A stretch of 64,000 nt of DNA from Sycobia sp. Sy_11 (GCA_018907035.1 JACCIC010000096.1:1303501-1367500); one strand, 5' to 3'. Numbered from the stretch's first letter, positions 20,888 to 33,014 are shown. Made by a program: numbers and translations. The notes: generated from the letters alone by a model not told the origin.

Positions 20888-20990
20888 GTCGGACCGAAAG
20901 CAGAACCGCAGAATACGGACCGGAAATCCTGGCCGAGATTGTTGTCCGCCACCACCTCCCGTCCGCAACACTAGCCTAAAACGGGACACA

Positions 20991-22298
20991 GTGAGGCCAA
21001 CCTCGCCCCCGTGTGCGTGTCCACACGGGAGCAGTCGGGGTTACGGACAGCAATCGCCAGCGAGAATCCTAAAGGACTGGGGTATCAAGTTCTCGGGGAC
21101 CGACTTGGAGTATACGGAAGAATACCTCGCGGACTTCGAAGAGTGTAGATATTCAGCCCGCCTGACGGAGAGCGAATTAATCAGGGCGATCCCCAGTACC
21201 CTGAAAGGAGATGCTAAGCAGTGGTATCGACCTATACGGGCGAAAACCAATAGCTGGGCAGCCTTCGAAGAGGCGTTCAGGCTTAGATTCATCAACCAGC
21301 TGGGCGAGGATGATCTACGAAGGGAACTTTATTCGAGGACCCAGGACCGCAGCGAGACCGTCGCCACCTTCGTCGCCAAGTTCAGACACATTGTCTCGTA
21401 CTTCCGGAGACCGCCGCCGTTGAGCGAGCAGGTGATGATCTCTGCCAACAACTTACGACCAGAGTATCAGGTCTACATGGTGGGCAAGACGTTCACCAAC
21501 TTTACAGAACTAACACGTTATGGCCTCGAGATGGAGCGAACAATGGAGCTCCAAAACCGGTGGAGCGCACCACCAGCGAAGGAAAAGATGAGACTTCGCA
21601 GTGCTGCTCCCGCCGTAGCGAAGGCCAAGGCGACGAAGGTCGCGGCCATCACGCAGAGTGATAGTGGCCGAAAGGCTGAGTCGACCGATAGCGAGGGATG
21701 TAGTAAGGAGAGACGGAGGAGGACCAAAGGAGCGAAAGCCAAGGTCAGAGAGGTAGCGGCAGTACAGGGACCGGTGGAAATCCAGACGCCGAGACCGATG
21801 GTAACGACCAAACCGGAGAGACCTCAGAGGTATGCTGCAGCCGTGAGACGACCATCTCCCAACCTACCGCGACAGCGGCCGAGAAGTTGGGAAGCGCGGC
21901 AACCAAGAATCCGATCGCCACAACGTCCGAGTCGCCAGTTCGACGACAACGGTCGGTGGCAGAATCGTGGCCGCGAGGAGACTCGGAGGAGCTCGCCGCC
22001 AGCGCGCGACAGGGAAGACGGACGGTTCTACGGTTCGTGCTTCCACTGTAGTGCAGTAGGACACCGGGCGGCGAACTGCCCGAGCATCTCATGCTACCGG
22101 TGCCATCAACGCGGCCATTATGCCACCGACTGCCCGAGCAGTCGGAGAAGCACGCTGACGTGCCAATGGTGCGGCCGAGAGGGAGTTGCAATCCGTGACT
22201 GCCCTGATTGCGCCCCCATCTGTACGAGGTTGGAAAACGAGAGGACGGGGGGACGCAACAGTCCCGCAACCCCCCGTTCACCCTCGGGATGCCGTTAG
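20991..22298 (+). CDS. G2 gag capsid and nucleocapsid, three knuckles
   Basis: The capsid domain (ILKDWGIKFSGTDLEYTEEY, TLKGDAKQWYRPI, WAAFEEAFRLRFINQ) fits Retrotrans_gag and aligns with G1 1081-1995. A basic linker of about 130 residues follows. The nucleocapsid has two canonical CCHC knuckles, CFHCSAVGHRAANC (from 22038) and CYRCHQRGHYATDC. A third, CQWCGREGVAIRDCPDC (22161-22211), has Val in place of His plus an extra CxxC end. This ORF is uninterrupted over 435 codons, the longest intact stretch of G2. The first ATG is not a convincing start because the N-terminal module lies upstream. Confidence 0.75.
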   Translation: MRPTSPPCACPHGSSRGYGQQSPARILKDWGIKFSGTDLEYTEEYLADFEECRYSARLTESELIRAIPSTLKGDAKQWYRPIRAKTNSWAAFEEAFRLRFINQLGEDDLRRELYSRTQDRSETVATFVAKFRHIVSYFRRPPPLSEQVMISANNLRPEYQVYMVGKTFTNFTELTRYGLEMERTMELQNRWSAPPAKEKMRLRSAAPAVAKAKATKVAAITQSDSGRKAESTDSEGCSKERRRRTKGAKAKVREVAAVQGPVEIQTPRPMVTTKPERPQRYAAAVRRPSPNLPRQRPRSWEARQPRIRSPQRPSRQFDDNGRWQNRGREETRRSSPPARDREDGRFYGSCFHCSAVGHRAANCPSISCYRCHQRGHYATDCPSSRRSTLTCQWCGREGVAIRDCPDCAPICTRLENERTGGRNSPATPRSPSGCR

Positions 22299-22638
22299 GA
22301 CCGAACCCCATACCGGAGTCCAAGGGAGCCATCCCGAAGAAAAAGGAGCCCTAAGCGGTGACGTCCAGCCGCAAGTCAAGTGTGAACCGGAGAAGCCTGC
22401 GTGTGATGCAGCCGATCAAGTGGAGCATACGAGGCTAGAGCGAAAGGTACCGAAGGAGAACACCGGAGTCCGGTGTGAGGGGCGAGAGGATCGTGAGATC
22501 GAAGATTGTTGGATAGGTCAAGTGCAGATCGGGGAGTCCCCGAGGGAGCGTCAGACCAAGGGAGCGAAGTGGTATGCGGAGGAGAGACTGTGTGTCGTAA
22601 GACCAAGAGTGCCATGCAGAATGCTAACTACGCATTAA
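22186..22638 (+). pseudogene. G2 gag-pol linker
   Basis: A frame-1 reading overlaps the gag end and encodes a charged, Glu/Lys-rich linker with no recognised domain. It occupies the position of the coiled-coil linker of G1 but is shorter. Between 22639 and 22688 the reading is lost and the protease continues in frame 0. Confidence 0.35.
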
Positions 22639-22688
22639 ACGAAGTATTAAAGAAATTAGAGTTCCCGCCACCGAGATAGCCGAGAGGT

Positions 22689-23759
22689 ATGCCTCGAGCC
22701 TGGCTAACGCCGGGACCTCCCCACAGTAAAGTTCAGGGGGGGAGTAGAGCTGGAGTGGAGTTAGATCGAACATCAGAATCTGTGGAGTCCCAGGACCTGG
22801 AGAAAACTGTACAGATGGAAGAAACCGGCCCGGACCAAGATGGACCCGAGGTAGCCGGAGCGACGCTAGAGAATCGATTGTTTCTTCCCGTGGGGATGAA
22901 CGGGATGAATTATCGCGCATTGTTCGATCCTGGGGCTGTAGTTTCGGTCGTCGGACCTCGAGTAGCCGAGCGATTCAAGGACCGACTATGGCCGACCTCG
23001 ACGAGGCTGAAGAGTGCCCTCGGCGGAGGGACGACCATGCTAGGCGAGCTACCGCTAATAATAGAAGTGGATGGAGTTGTCGGAGAGTTGTCAGTCAAAG
23101 CCGCGAGTTTCCTGGACCATGACATTATATTGGGTATGGACTTTTGCCAGATTTGGGAGGTCGAAGCCCGTCTTGGATCTGGACAGTGGCGTATACGATG
23201 CGGTAGGTGGAAAAAGTTTAGTCGCACGGGACAAGAGGCAGAAGAGGACCAGTTAGCTATAACGGCCGAATGCGCGGGTATCGTCGAAGCCAGCGAGGAC
23301 CAAAGGACCTTAGTCGAGGACTTCGTGAGTAAGTTGTTGCCCGAGGCCGCTGAACGATTGGGAGCGACTACCCTGACCGAACATAGAATAGAGGTACAGG
23401 ACGCGGCTCCAGTCAAACACCGGCCGAGACGCATGTCGCCGATGATGATGCACGTAGCACAGGATGAAGTGAAGAAGATGTTTGAGAAAGGAGTGATCGA
23501 GCGCTCGGCCAGTGAGTGGAGCAGCGCGCCTGTCATCGTGAAAAAGTCCGACGGTTCGTTCTGCTTCTGTATGGACTACAGAGACCTGAACGCTGTCACC
23601 GTCAAGGACGCCTATCCGTTACCTAGTATGGATTCTATCTTAGATAAACCACGTAAGGCCAGATTCTTATCGAAGGTAGACCTGAAGGAAGCATACTTCC
23701 AGATACCAATGGACGCAAAGAGCAGGAAGTTCACGGCCTTCGCAGTACCCGGATCATGA
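22689..23759 (+). pseudogene. G2 protease and first part of reverse transcriptase
   Basis: The retropepsin-like domain reads NYRALFDPGAVVSVVG (DPGA at 22926-22937), then ILGMDFC. The usual DTG or DSG is DPG, matching the DP of G1 at the same place. RT follows: SSAPVIVKKSDGSF, CMDYRDLNAVT, FLSKVDLKEAYFQIP. The ORF ends at TGA 23757-23759 because roughly 47 bases are deleted relative to G1, and the frame changes. The lost segment encodes the conserved MPFGLxNAP motif, so RT is inactive in this copy. Confidence 0.85.
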
Positions 23760-24262
23760 CCTTCCAGCGGCTCATCGACGCACTGTTCGGACCAGAGTAT
23801 GAACCCAACGTATTTGGATACCTGGACGACATCATCGTAGCGACAGAATCGTTTGAGGACCACCTGGTCTGGCTAGAGCACGTGTCGAAACGACTGAGAG
23901 ATGCAGGACTATCCATAAATAGGAAGAAGTGCGAGTTTTGCTGTTCTCAAGTGGCGTACCTCGGCTTCCTGTTGGATTGGGAAGGTCTGAGACCGGACCC
24001 GGAGAAAGTACGACCATTGCTAGAGTACCCAGCCCCGAGGACCGTGAAGCAACTGCGTCGGTTCCTAGGCATGGTTGGCTGGTATTCGAGATTCATCGAT
24101 AAAGATTCGGAACTGAAAATCCCGTTAGTTAAGTTATTACGGAAGGGCCAACCATGGACCTGGGACACAGATCAGGAAGAGACATTCAACAAACGCAAGG
24201 AGGCGTTGACGACCGCGCCAGTGCTCGCACGGCCGGATTTTTCGAAGCCGTTCTCGGTATAG
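23756..24262 (+). pseudogene. G2 reverse transcriptase, second part
   Basis: Directly after the deletion, MTFQRLIDALFG leads to FGYLDDIIVA (YLDD from 23819), then the thumb CEFCCSQVAYLGFLL and FLGMVGWYSRF, and the start of RNase H (APVLARPDFSKPF). It ends in TAG 24260-24262; the G1 codon is Gln, so a C-to-T change is likely. The same frame stays open after the stop. Confidence 0.85.
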
Positions 24263-24830
24263 TGTGATACGAGCCATTACGCGATCGGGGCAGTACTAAC
24301 GCAAGAGGGAGAGGATGGCGAGCATCCGATCGTCTACGTGAATCGCATATTGACTGCGGCGGAGCGCAACTATACGACCTCAGGAAAAGTGTGTTTGGCG
24401 TTGCTGTGGTCGATCAAGAAATTGAGACCATACTTGGAAGGCTATAAGTTCACAGCAATTACGGACCACAGCGTACTTCGCTGGCTCCGGAACCTGAAAG
24501 AACCTACTGGCCGCCTGTCCCGCTGGGCCCTAGAGATGCAGCAATGGGATTTTGAGATAATACATAGACGCGGAGCCATTCAACACGTCCTGGACGCGTT
24601 GTCCCGGATGTTTGAGAACGAGTTCGAAGAAATTGCTGCATTCGAACCGTGTGAGGATGAATGGTACACCCAGAGAGTTCAGGAAGTCATAGAATTCCCA
24701 TACAAGTTTCCGGGGTGGACTGTACACGATGGTATGTTATATAGGCGCAGGCTGGATCCTATTTTGGAGAACGTGACAGAGGACTACAAGAATTGGAAAC
24801 TCGTTGTACCAACGGACCACAGAGAGAGAG
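24263..24830 (+). pseudogene. G2 RNase H domain
   Basis: Reading on in the same frame beyond the TAG gives HYAIGAVLTQEGEDG, ALLWSIKKLRPYLEGY, FTAITDHSVLRWL and VLDALSR, the RNase H landmarks in order. The first catalytic Asp lies just after the stop. A frameshift in GAGAGAGAG (24821-24829) moves the integrase to frame 1. Confidence 0.8.
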
Positions 24831-25920
24831 AGTGTTGCGTGAGGCACATGAGGAACCGTCAGCTGGCCATCTGGGCGTCAAGAAGACGTACGACAGAATT
24901 ACGAGAGATTACGACTGGCCGGGGATCTACCACGATACGAACACCTACGTTCGCCAGTGCCCCGAGTGCCAACGGCATAAGCCCACGCAAACAGGACCAC
25001 AAGGACTAATGGGTCATCGCATCGTGGAAAAACCTTGGGTCGTTGTGGCTGCCGATGTCGTCGAGCTTCCCCCGAGTAAGGGGCAATACAAGTATATACT
25101 GGTATTCCAGGATCTATTCACCCGATGGGTCGAATTAAAGGCGTTGAAGAGAACCGACGGCAAGGCAGTCGCCAAGGCTTACGAGGATTTAGTCCTATTC
25201 CGATGGAACACGCCAGACTACTTCTTGAGCGACAATGGGACTGAATTCGATAATCACGTACTAAAGAAGATGTTAGAAGGATATGGTGTGAAACATGTCA
25301 CAACGCCACCATACCACCCACAAGCCAACCCTGTGGAGCGGAGTAATCGGACCTTAAAGACCATGATTTCTATCTTCGTGGGACCGGACCACCGCGATTG
25401 GGACCTACATCTGTGCGAACTACGTCACGCCATGAATACGGCGACGCAAACATCAACGAGAGTGTCACCAGCGTTTTTAATCTTCGGCCGGCATCCGTAA
25501 TCGGTTAAAAGCTTGAGAAGAGAGGTTGAGGAACGCGAGTTGGTTTCGAGGATCGACCCCGAGGTATGGAAGGACCGTATGCGGCAATTAGACGCGTTAA
25601 GGGACCTTGTCGTCCGCCACATCGACGAGGCACGGGCCACTCAAGAAAGGTACTACAATCGGGGTAGACGAGATGTGAGTTTCAGGGCGGGAGCCCAAGT
25701 GTTGCGCAGGGTACGTGTGTTATCGAGCGGGACCCAGAGGTTCTCCTCCAAATTGGCTCCTCGGTACGAGGGCCTCTTTCTGATTTCCGATCAGCTTTCC
25801 CCGACGGTTTACGTGCTCGAGACGGGCTCGAGTCGGCGAAACGCGAAGGTGCACGTGTCGGAGCTAAAGGGATATGTCCCTTCCCCTCGCGACGTTGCCA
25901 GTCCCAGGCTCGGCTTATAG
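24793..25920 (+). pseudogene. G2 integrase
   Basis: The HHCC region is present (AHEEPSAGHLG ... RQCPECQRHK), as are the catalytic acidic residues: VVAADVVEL, FLSDNGTEFDN and NPVERSNRT. A TAA at 25498-25500 interrupts the frame, which then continues (25513-25920) to the C-terminal module. That module is degenerate: RYEGLFLI replaces the GPY/F form seen in G1. The end LKGYVPSPRD is close to the stop at 25918-25920. About 250 bases of non-coding sequence with a G run precede the 3' LTR. Confidence 0.85.
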
Positions 25921-26169
25921 GTTCGTGATGAGACGCTCCGGTTTCCCTTGGTTTTTCCCCCTTCCCTTTTTTCCTTGGTAGTTAGACCGGATCAGTGGTG
26001 AAGCTATCCCTTAACTCCGCACTTATTCTTTTAGTAATGAGTCACATGCGGAGACATCACTGCTCAGGGCTCGGAAGAGAGGTGGCACGGCCACTGATCT
26101 CCCGGCCTCGTGCAGGTCATCGACCGTTCCCGGAGTTTCAGCCCGTCCCGGGGGAGTCCTGGACGGTGG

Positions 26170-26911
26170 GAGAAGTACGAGAAAGTAAGCGGAAAAAGTG
26201 AGAGAAGAAAGTGAGAGAAGTACGAGAAAGTAAGGGAAAAAGGTGAGAGAAGAAAGTGCGAGACAAGTACGAGAAAAAGTAAGAGAAAGGTGTGAGAGAA
26301 GAAGTAAGAGATAAAGAAGAGAAAGTAAGAGAAGAAGCAAGGTAGAGGTAGAGAAAAGGGCAGAAGAGAGAGAGAGAGAGAGGGTGGAGCAAAAAGAAGC
26401 AGAACGGGCCGAGCCGAGGAAGCCCAGCAGACCAAAAGGGCAACCACCACCGCCGAGAAGGTGAGCTGGAGAGAGAGAGAGAGACAGCAGGAGGGACGTC
26501 AGCACCCTGGTGAGCGGCGAGCATCCGCCGCGTGTGTTTCTCCCCGTTTCTCCCTTGTGTCCCCTGTCCCCTCTTCACATCCCTCGAACATCCTCCTCCA
26601 AATTCGGCAAGTGCGTCGGGACGCGGGTCGCGGTCGGGGTGTGCCGAGCACGTGGACCGGGAGCGTAGTATGTGCTCTGACTAGAGGGAGGGTACGGTAT
26701 GTAAGTTGCGACAAATAAAATTCGATTGAATACAGTTCTTGTGGTAAGGCGACCAGTTTCTTTTCCCGAGATTCCCTTTTATTTTCAATCCGGCGGGACC
26801 TCCTCTGAGGTAAGTGAATGAGTGAAGTTATAAGTGTTTTTTTTTGTGAACGCGAACAAATTGAATCACATTTAATTTATTTTTTTTGTGTGTCGAAATC
26901 GTCGTCGCATC

Positions 26912-26914
<3 letters not shown>
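26170..26914 (+). repeat. 3' LTR of G2
   Basis: It matches the 5' LTR along its length and ends in CACA. AATAAA lies near 26714. It carries nine extra bases in the stretch after TTTCTTTTCCC and has lost the acceptor AG seen in the 5' copy. The left edge lies about here, after CTGGACGGTGGGAGAAG. Confidence 0.8.
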
Positions 26915-26959
<45 letters not shown>

Positions 26960-27114
26960 TTATATTTATATTTATATAAATATAAATATTCATCTCTGCT
27001 AGCTCTGTTGACAATAACGGCTCATCTTCGAGTGCTTCAGGTGTCGCTTCAAGAAAGCGTACCGTATCTCCGTATCGGCGTGGTGTAAATTCGACTGTTT
27101 GAGCGATAAGCATA
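26914..27114. repeat. (TA)n tract and adjoining short non-LTR flank
   Basis: (TA)n runs to about 26955 and degrades into TATATT units to about 26990. From 26990 to 27113 the sequence is less AT-rich, and its - strand reads VEFTPRRYGDTVRFLEAT onward without a stop, which looks more protein-like than its surroundings. No family is recognised. Confidence 0.6.
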
Positions 27115-28276
27115 AGAAACCTTATATATACCGTGTTATGATAATATTCGAAAAATGCTCAAAAGTTCAAATAAACAAATCATTAATGTGTAAGCATTAT
27201 AATATTTTATTGGAATCACCAACCACTCTCCAATTTGTAATCGCCAGAATTATTATACATACTTAATAAATTTATGATAAATTCATAAAATTCTTGTGAT
27301 ATTACAATCAAAATAAACGAATATATTGAGGGTTTATGGAGCATATGCGTTTATTCTAGTTTATTATAGTTTAGTTATAATAAAAAAGTGATTAAACGTA
27401 TATTTATTGAATTTGAAATAAAATTTTTAAAATTAAACATGATGTAAATTAATATGAAATTATCGCGTTTCTATATCAAAATTATATACAGCTTAATGAT
27501 TTGATTTTTACCAAGAAAATTGATTGGTTTATTACACATACAAATTTGTAATTATTTTTAGAAACTATATTGAAAATAAAATTTTAAATATAAATAATAT
27601 ACTACATTACAATATATACATAAAGTATAAAGTACTGTGCAAATCATTTTTAATTAAGTTAAATGTTAAAAAAGTATTTATAGCTAGCCTGTACAATATA
27701 TTCTTATACATTTGTTGTTAATTCTAGTATATACATTATGAATAAAAATTGCGTATTCTTTAAAATTGTTTAATATTTATAACAGAACATCATTTCATTT
27801 AGAGATAAATCTAAAACATTAATATAAGTAGATCAATAGAACTTTTTATGTGCATGTTATATTCCTGTTTTATAATTACAAATAATTTCATTTTTATACA
27901 ATTTAGATGCAGTTAATATTAATGAATTTTCTGCATTGTATTTAAATTATCTTTAGTAACCCATTTTCAGCAGATAATAAAATGAACAGAATTTATATTA
28001 TATTATATATTTGAAAAAATTCAATAAATTGCAACGTTTAAAAACGAGAAGAACTGATAATTATTGATATAAAAATAGATTTATTTAAAAAATAATTGTT
28101 AGTTTATTCATATTAAACGTACGCGCGGTACACACACACACACACGCGCGCGCGCGCACACACACACACACAAAGCACGCCCAACACAGCTCCCTCACTC
28201 ATATTACAAAATTACAATATGTCATAATAAGGTCGAAGTTTGAGAATCAGAGTTTTAAGTAAAGAACACGCACGCA

Positions 28277-28351
<75 letters not shown>
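27115..28351. other. AT-rich intergenic DNA with microsatellites
   Basis: No ORF with recognisable content is present. (CA)n/(CG)n lies at about 28131-28173, (TA)n at about 28278-28322 and (GA)n at about 28324-28351. Confidence 0.7.
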
Positions 28352-28355
<4 letters not shown>

Positions 28356-28435
28356 GATTTTGGTCGCGGTTGGAATCAGTCCGATCTTGCCGAAATAGAA
28401 GACAGAATTAGTGCACACATTTCTTATATGCATGC

Positions 28436-28488
<53 letters not shown>

Positions 28489-28860
28489 GTATCTACGCGC
28501 AGTTCTTTTCTATTTCGCTCGGTCCTTCACTTCCCCTACTTCCCCTCTTCGGCATCGTGTCGGCCCGCCACCTTGCCCCTCCCCTTAGCAGCAGCTTGTA
28601 CACGCGCCCGTCATTTCTCCTTCATTGCTTTAGATGCGTTATTTCTATGATTTTCTATTCGGTCATTTTTCAGCAGTGCACTGCAATTACCGATAATCGA
28701 CATTGCAGACGGATCTTATTCGGGCAGCTATCACTGTAGGCTGTGGCGCCAATTTTGGAACCATTGATTTACATGGGCCCTAGCAATCTCGGTTCATCTC
28801 TGGTATCAGCAAACGATAAATCGAGTATTCTACGGCAATGTGCTTGAAAAATTACGAAAA
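28352..28860 (+). repeat. foldback-type repeat, copy 2 (one arm)
   Basis: It starts in the element centre (ATGGATTTTGGTCGCGGTTG), has a (TA)n tract at about 28437-28479, and continues through the arm with CTTCCCCTACTTCCCCTC and CAGCAGTGCACTGCAATTAC to about GGAACCATTGATTTACATGG. The same arm occurs inverted on both sides of the centre in the copy at 49258-52770. The other arm is missing here. Confidence 0.65.
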
Positions 28861-29301
28861 AGAGTACTCAGAGTGTGTCCAGAGATCGGGAAGACTTAGG
28901 TTCTGTATCACGACAATGCTACCTGTCACAGTGAGTTTATTGTCTCTCTATGTTTTGTTTGTTTATTAGCACGTGAGTATTAGTATATTTAGAATTTTCA
29001 TTCCATCTATTTATATAATAAATTTAGGTGCTTATTAATTGTAGCTTAATAATTTGAACATTTTAAATTTTATTATTTTCTTGTAACTCACGTTACAATT
29101 TCATAAACATTTTTTAGCGTACAAATAAATATTAAATCTGCATAGGCAATAATATTTTTGCATTCATCCATATTATATATATCCTTTAGGTTAGGAAAAC
29201 ATTTGTTTAAGAACAATTACTTTCCTATAATATTTTCATGTATCTATTGGCTAAAGCTCGTATGTCCCGCAGCTGTCAAATCTCCATATTCTATTCCTCT
29301 G

Positions 29302-29372
<71 letters not shown>

Positions 29373-30149
29373 GTATGTGTTGGCTGCACGACTGCACCAG
29401 GCTTCAAAATTCTTTATTTCATTTTGTACGGCGTTGAATATTTTGCGCAGAGCCACTAATTAAAAAATGAGAAATTAAAATGCTCACTTTTTTATCTACA
29501 GAATTGAAAACCTGCATTGTAACATCGTAATAAAACCATACATTTCATTTTACTCCCTCAATACCATAAATCGAAAGATGAAACAATGTTCATTTGATTC
29601 ATAATTCAATTCTACATCCGAGCCAACCCAAGTTTCATTTGTACTAACATATAAAATTAATAATATTTGTTGTTACTTGGTGTTACTGTAACGTGACGAT
29701 TTCTATGGCGCGGATAACATGTGGGTAAAAATTTTCTTATTTTCTTCAACTAATTTTGACAAATATTATGAAAGCAGTAAGGGTCATCCCGGTTGTAGAA
29801 TTTTTCAAAGATTCAGATAATATTTGTTGCAACATTATAAATTGACGTTTTATGAGGTCGTAAAACGAAATCTACGATTTAGACATATTCATTTTCGTTT
29901 TAACAGTCAATCGTGGTGCTGGGATCGTGGTATGGAGTACTCTTAATCTTATTCTTTTTCTTCTGTTTATAACACAGAGTTATATATTAGACCGCATGCT
30001 CTGGGAACAGGGTTAAAGCCTAAACCAGAGTGAGAGCGCAATACAAGAAGTCGAATTATCTCTCTCTTACAAGCGAGGAAGTAGAGATAAAAGGAAAATA
30101 AAGGGCTTTGGTTCATAATTGGCTGCAAGGCGGCAACACCTTATAACAT
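28861..30149. other. AT-rich intergenic DNA, no gene seen
   Basis: Only low-complexity ORFs are present. A compound (TA)n(GTAT)n microsatellite occupies about 29305-29379. Nothing else is recognised. Confidence 0.7.
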
Positions 30150-30330
30150 AACATAACCACGCCAGATAATATATATTTCTTTTAATTGTAACTCATGTTT
30201 AAGTAACTAATTTCAGATCATGCATTCAAAAGTGCGCCCGCCTCAGCCACTGTCCGCGGCGAGGCGCTCGTTAACAGCAGCTAATAAGTCGTCCTGTTTT
30301 GTTATTTGAGCTCTAGTAATAGCAATATCT
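30150..30330 (+). repeat. dispersed repeat with GC-rich core, copy 1
   Basis: The block from CGCCAGATA through TCATGCATTC, GTGCGCCC, GCGGCG and AAGTCGTCC to TTTTGTTAT recurs in the same order at 33015-33205. The GC-rich core stands out from AT-rich flanks. The family is unknown and no ORF is present. Confidence 0.6.
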
Positions 30331-31341
30331 TCCATTTACTTCTGGTATCAGTTAACGCTGGAATTCTTTAGACTGCGACGTTGCAGCCATCCATTCAGCG
30401 ATTCTGCCGATCGCAATACGAAAAAACGGAACACATTTACGATCCCCACCCCAAAGTGTTGAATCTCTTATGTCTTGCTCAATTATACTAACAGTTGTGT
30501 GACTCTTGAGCTTATGAGAATTTCTGCGATCAGTCATTAAAGTTGACTAAAGGTAAGTATGCTATTGAAAGTTTTTTTTATTATATAGAATTAATATAAT
30601 CTATTTATAAATTATTTATGCTTAAACTGTGAATAATATTTACTTATATTTTTTTTAAAAGTTTGTAGAATATCTTCAAAAATGACTTATTCTTAAAATT
30701 ACTATTGATAACAAAAATAGATTTTGTAAATAATATTTTATGTTTCTATACTTATTAGGGTGCACACTTTTTTGTGTATGAACGCATTTGCTTGAGCGAG
30801 GATGTATAGATGTGTATGTGTACATATAATAAACGCACTGATGCTGATACCTAAATACATACTTATACTGAAAAAATCCCTTTATATTTTGGTAAATATA
30901 AAAGATTTATAAAATTCTATAATGCATATGATAATATTATGATATGTAAATATACGAAAATTAATATTCAAGAAATAATCAATTTACTCATGAAGTTGCG
31001 GTAGTATATGCATTATATTTCATTTGAAAACATATTGCTCATGAAGAATTTTTTTATATTTTTAGATGTAGTAATATTAAATTATTGCGTAAATAATAAT
31101 TTATAATACATATTTTTTACACAATTTTTGGTATAATATTTTATCCTTATTAAATTAATTTAATTACCATATTTATTCTTAAAATAAACGAAAACTAATA
31201 AAGCTTCTTAAGACTGCAAATAATACTTTATTAATAAAATTGTATAACTATAATAATAAATATATTTTGTATATAACATATACACATCTCACATTTATTA
31301 TAAATATTCTTTCTAAGATTATTTCTAGTCCGTAATATATA

Positions 31342-31439
<98 letters not shown>

Positions 31440-32396
31440 GCTGCTGACTTGCCTACAGCGTGCTCACGTGCGCTTCTATATATGTTTATGGCTGGTTTGT
31501 TTCGTTTTTGTTTTAAAAAACTTTCTTTAATTATTCTCCCCTTATGAAATGAGATGTCCCTAAATCAAAAATTCGCTTCTTATGTATTTTGACCCGTAAA
31601 AGACGAATCCAAAGGCCTTTTTTGGAAATTGGGGTAGTATATAGTTTAAATAAAAATTATTTTCAAAAATAGAAGAGAATAAAAATTTGATATCGAGAAA
31701 ATTTTTTTTCAAAAAGAACAGATTATTTTAAACAAAAAAATCTTTTAACATTCTCCTAAAATGCAAATTAAAAATTTTATGATTTTTTGAAATATAAATT
31801 TGGCAATTTTTTGCAACGTTAACCGTATGTAAAATTGAAATAAGTTGACATTTTTTAAAAATTCAAAATCTTACCTCTGAAGTAATCATTTGGAATGATT
31901 TTAAACTAAAATGGTATAAATAAACAATGGTTTTAGTAATAAGCGTTTGACCCTTTTTTACGACACCATTTGATGTATATCATCTTTTTCTGACACCATT
32001 GTCGTCTCTTATTTTAGTTTAAAATTAATAAATATTTGTATAAATTAGTTTATTAATGAATATTAATTTTTTTAGATATTTAATTATTAAGTAATAACAT
32101 ATAAACAGATGAATATAAAAACGTGAAATTGTACAAAGATTGTAGATGAATTCAATGTTTTTTGTCAATATTAAATATTCATATGAATATAATTATTTTA
32201 ATACAATTAATAACAATATAAATAACATATATGCAAACTTTTTAATATATTCCAAAATTGCTACTTTCGTCGGAACATTGTTAAGCAAATCCTCGTGTAA
32301 CCCAATAAAATCTCCACGATTCATTTGACATTATTTTAGTTTACGCAAACTGTCATTTGGGATAAGGATATTTCATTCTTATTTAATTACTTTAAT
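30331..32396. other. AT-rich intergenic DNA with a long (GT)n tract
   Basis: (GT)n occupies about 31343-31437, nearly 95 bases. The stretch at about 31165-31233 is a third copy of the terminal repeat of the element at 32397-32978. No coding signal is convincing. Confidence 0.7.
31343..31437. repeat. (GT)n microsatellite
   Basis: About 47 uninterrupted GT dinucleotides, the longest simple repeat in the window. Confidence 0.98.
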
Positions 32397-32978
32397 TACT
32401 ATATTTACTTTTAAAATAAATGAAAACCAAAATACTTCTTAAGAACGCAACTAATACTTTACTGTAGGTACGCGATCCTGCGTTAGAAATTTCACGGAAT
32501 TTTCGAAAAATTATTAAGCTAGAAACTAGACATTTTGGTATTTTCATTACTTAATTAAATTATTCCCGTATAATTTTGCGAAGTAAATTAAAATGAAAAA
32601 TATACTTAAACCATACTAATATAATATAATGTAATATACGTAAAAGATTCTGGATCAATAATTCTGTAAAACGTAAAGAAAAATTACTTAAATTTTAAAG
32701 TATATAATTATTGCTTTATACAAAAGTATAAGTAAGGCACGTATGGTAAATTGGATCTTCTAATCATTTAAAAGCTAAGAATTGTACAGTAATAATTGAA
32801 TTAAGGAGTTAAAATACCATATCAAGTTTTTACAAAATTTATAGTTTGTAGTTAGTAAAATATTGCAAAAATTCGTATAAATTGATAATGTATGAATACG
32901 CATGTACATTAAAGTATTATTTGCAGTTTTAAGAAGGTTTATTGGTTTTCATTTATTTTAAAAATAAATACGGTATAT
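32397..32978. mobile_element. short inverted-repeat element, ~580 bp
   Basis: The left end 32397-32466 and the right end 32903-32978 are imperfect inverted repeats of about 70 bases (AAATAAATGAAAACCAA and its complement occur in both). The middle is non-coding. A direct copy of the end lies at 31165-31233. This is the structure of a non-autonomous DNA transposon (MITE). No target-site duplication could be fixed. Confidence 0.5.
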
Positions 32979-33014
32979 GAAAAAACTTTTCATGAGCGGT
33001 TAGTTTTTAAACTT

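Larger units (their letters stand above)
16427..26914 (+). mobile_element. Ty3/Gypsy LTR retrotransposon G2, complete but defective
   Basis: Two near-identical direct repeats (16427-17158 and 26170-26914) flank a primer-binding site, a long leader, gag with capsid and three knuckles, then protease, RT, RNase H and integrase. The proteins align with those of G1 block by block but are clearly diverged, so these are different families of one lineage. The coding part has frameshifts, premature stops and a deletion in RT. G2 lacks the extra 3' ORF of G1: only about 250 bases separate the integrase end from the 3' LTR. No convincing target-site duplication is visible because the right flank is a (TA)n tract. 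Confidence 0.9.
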
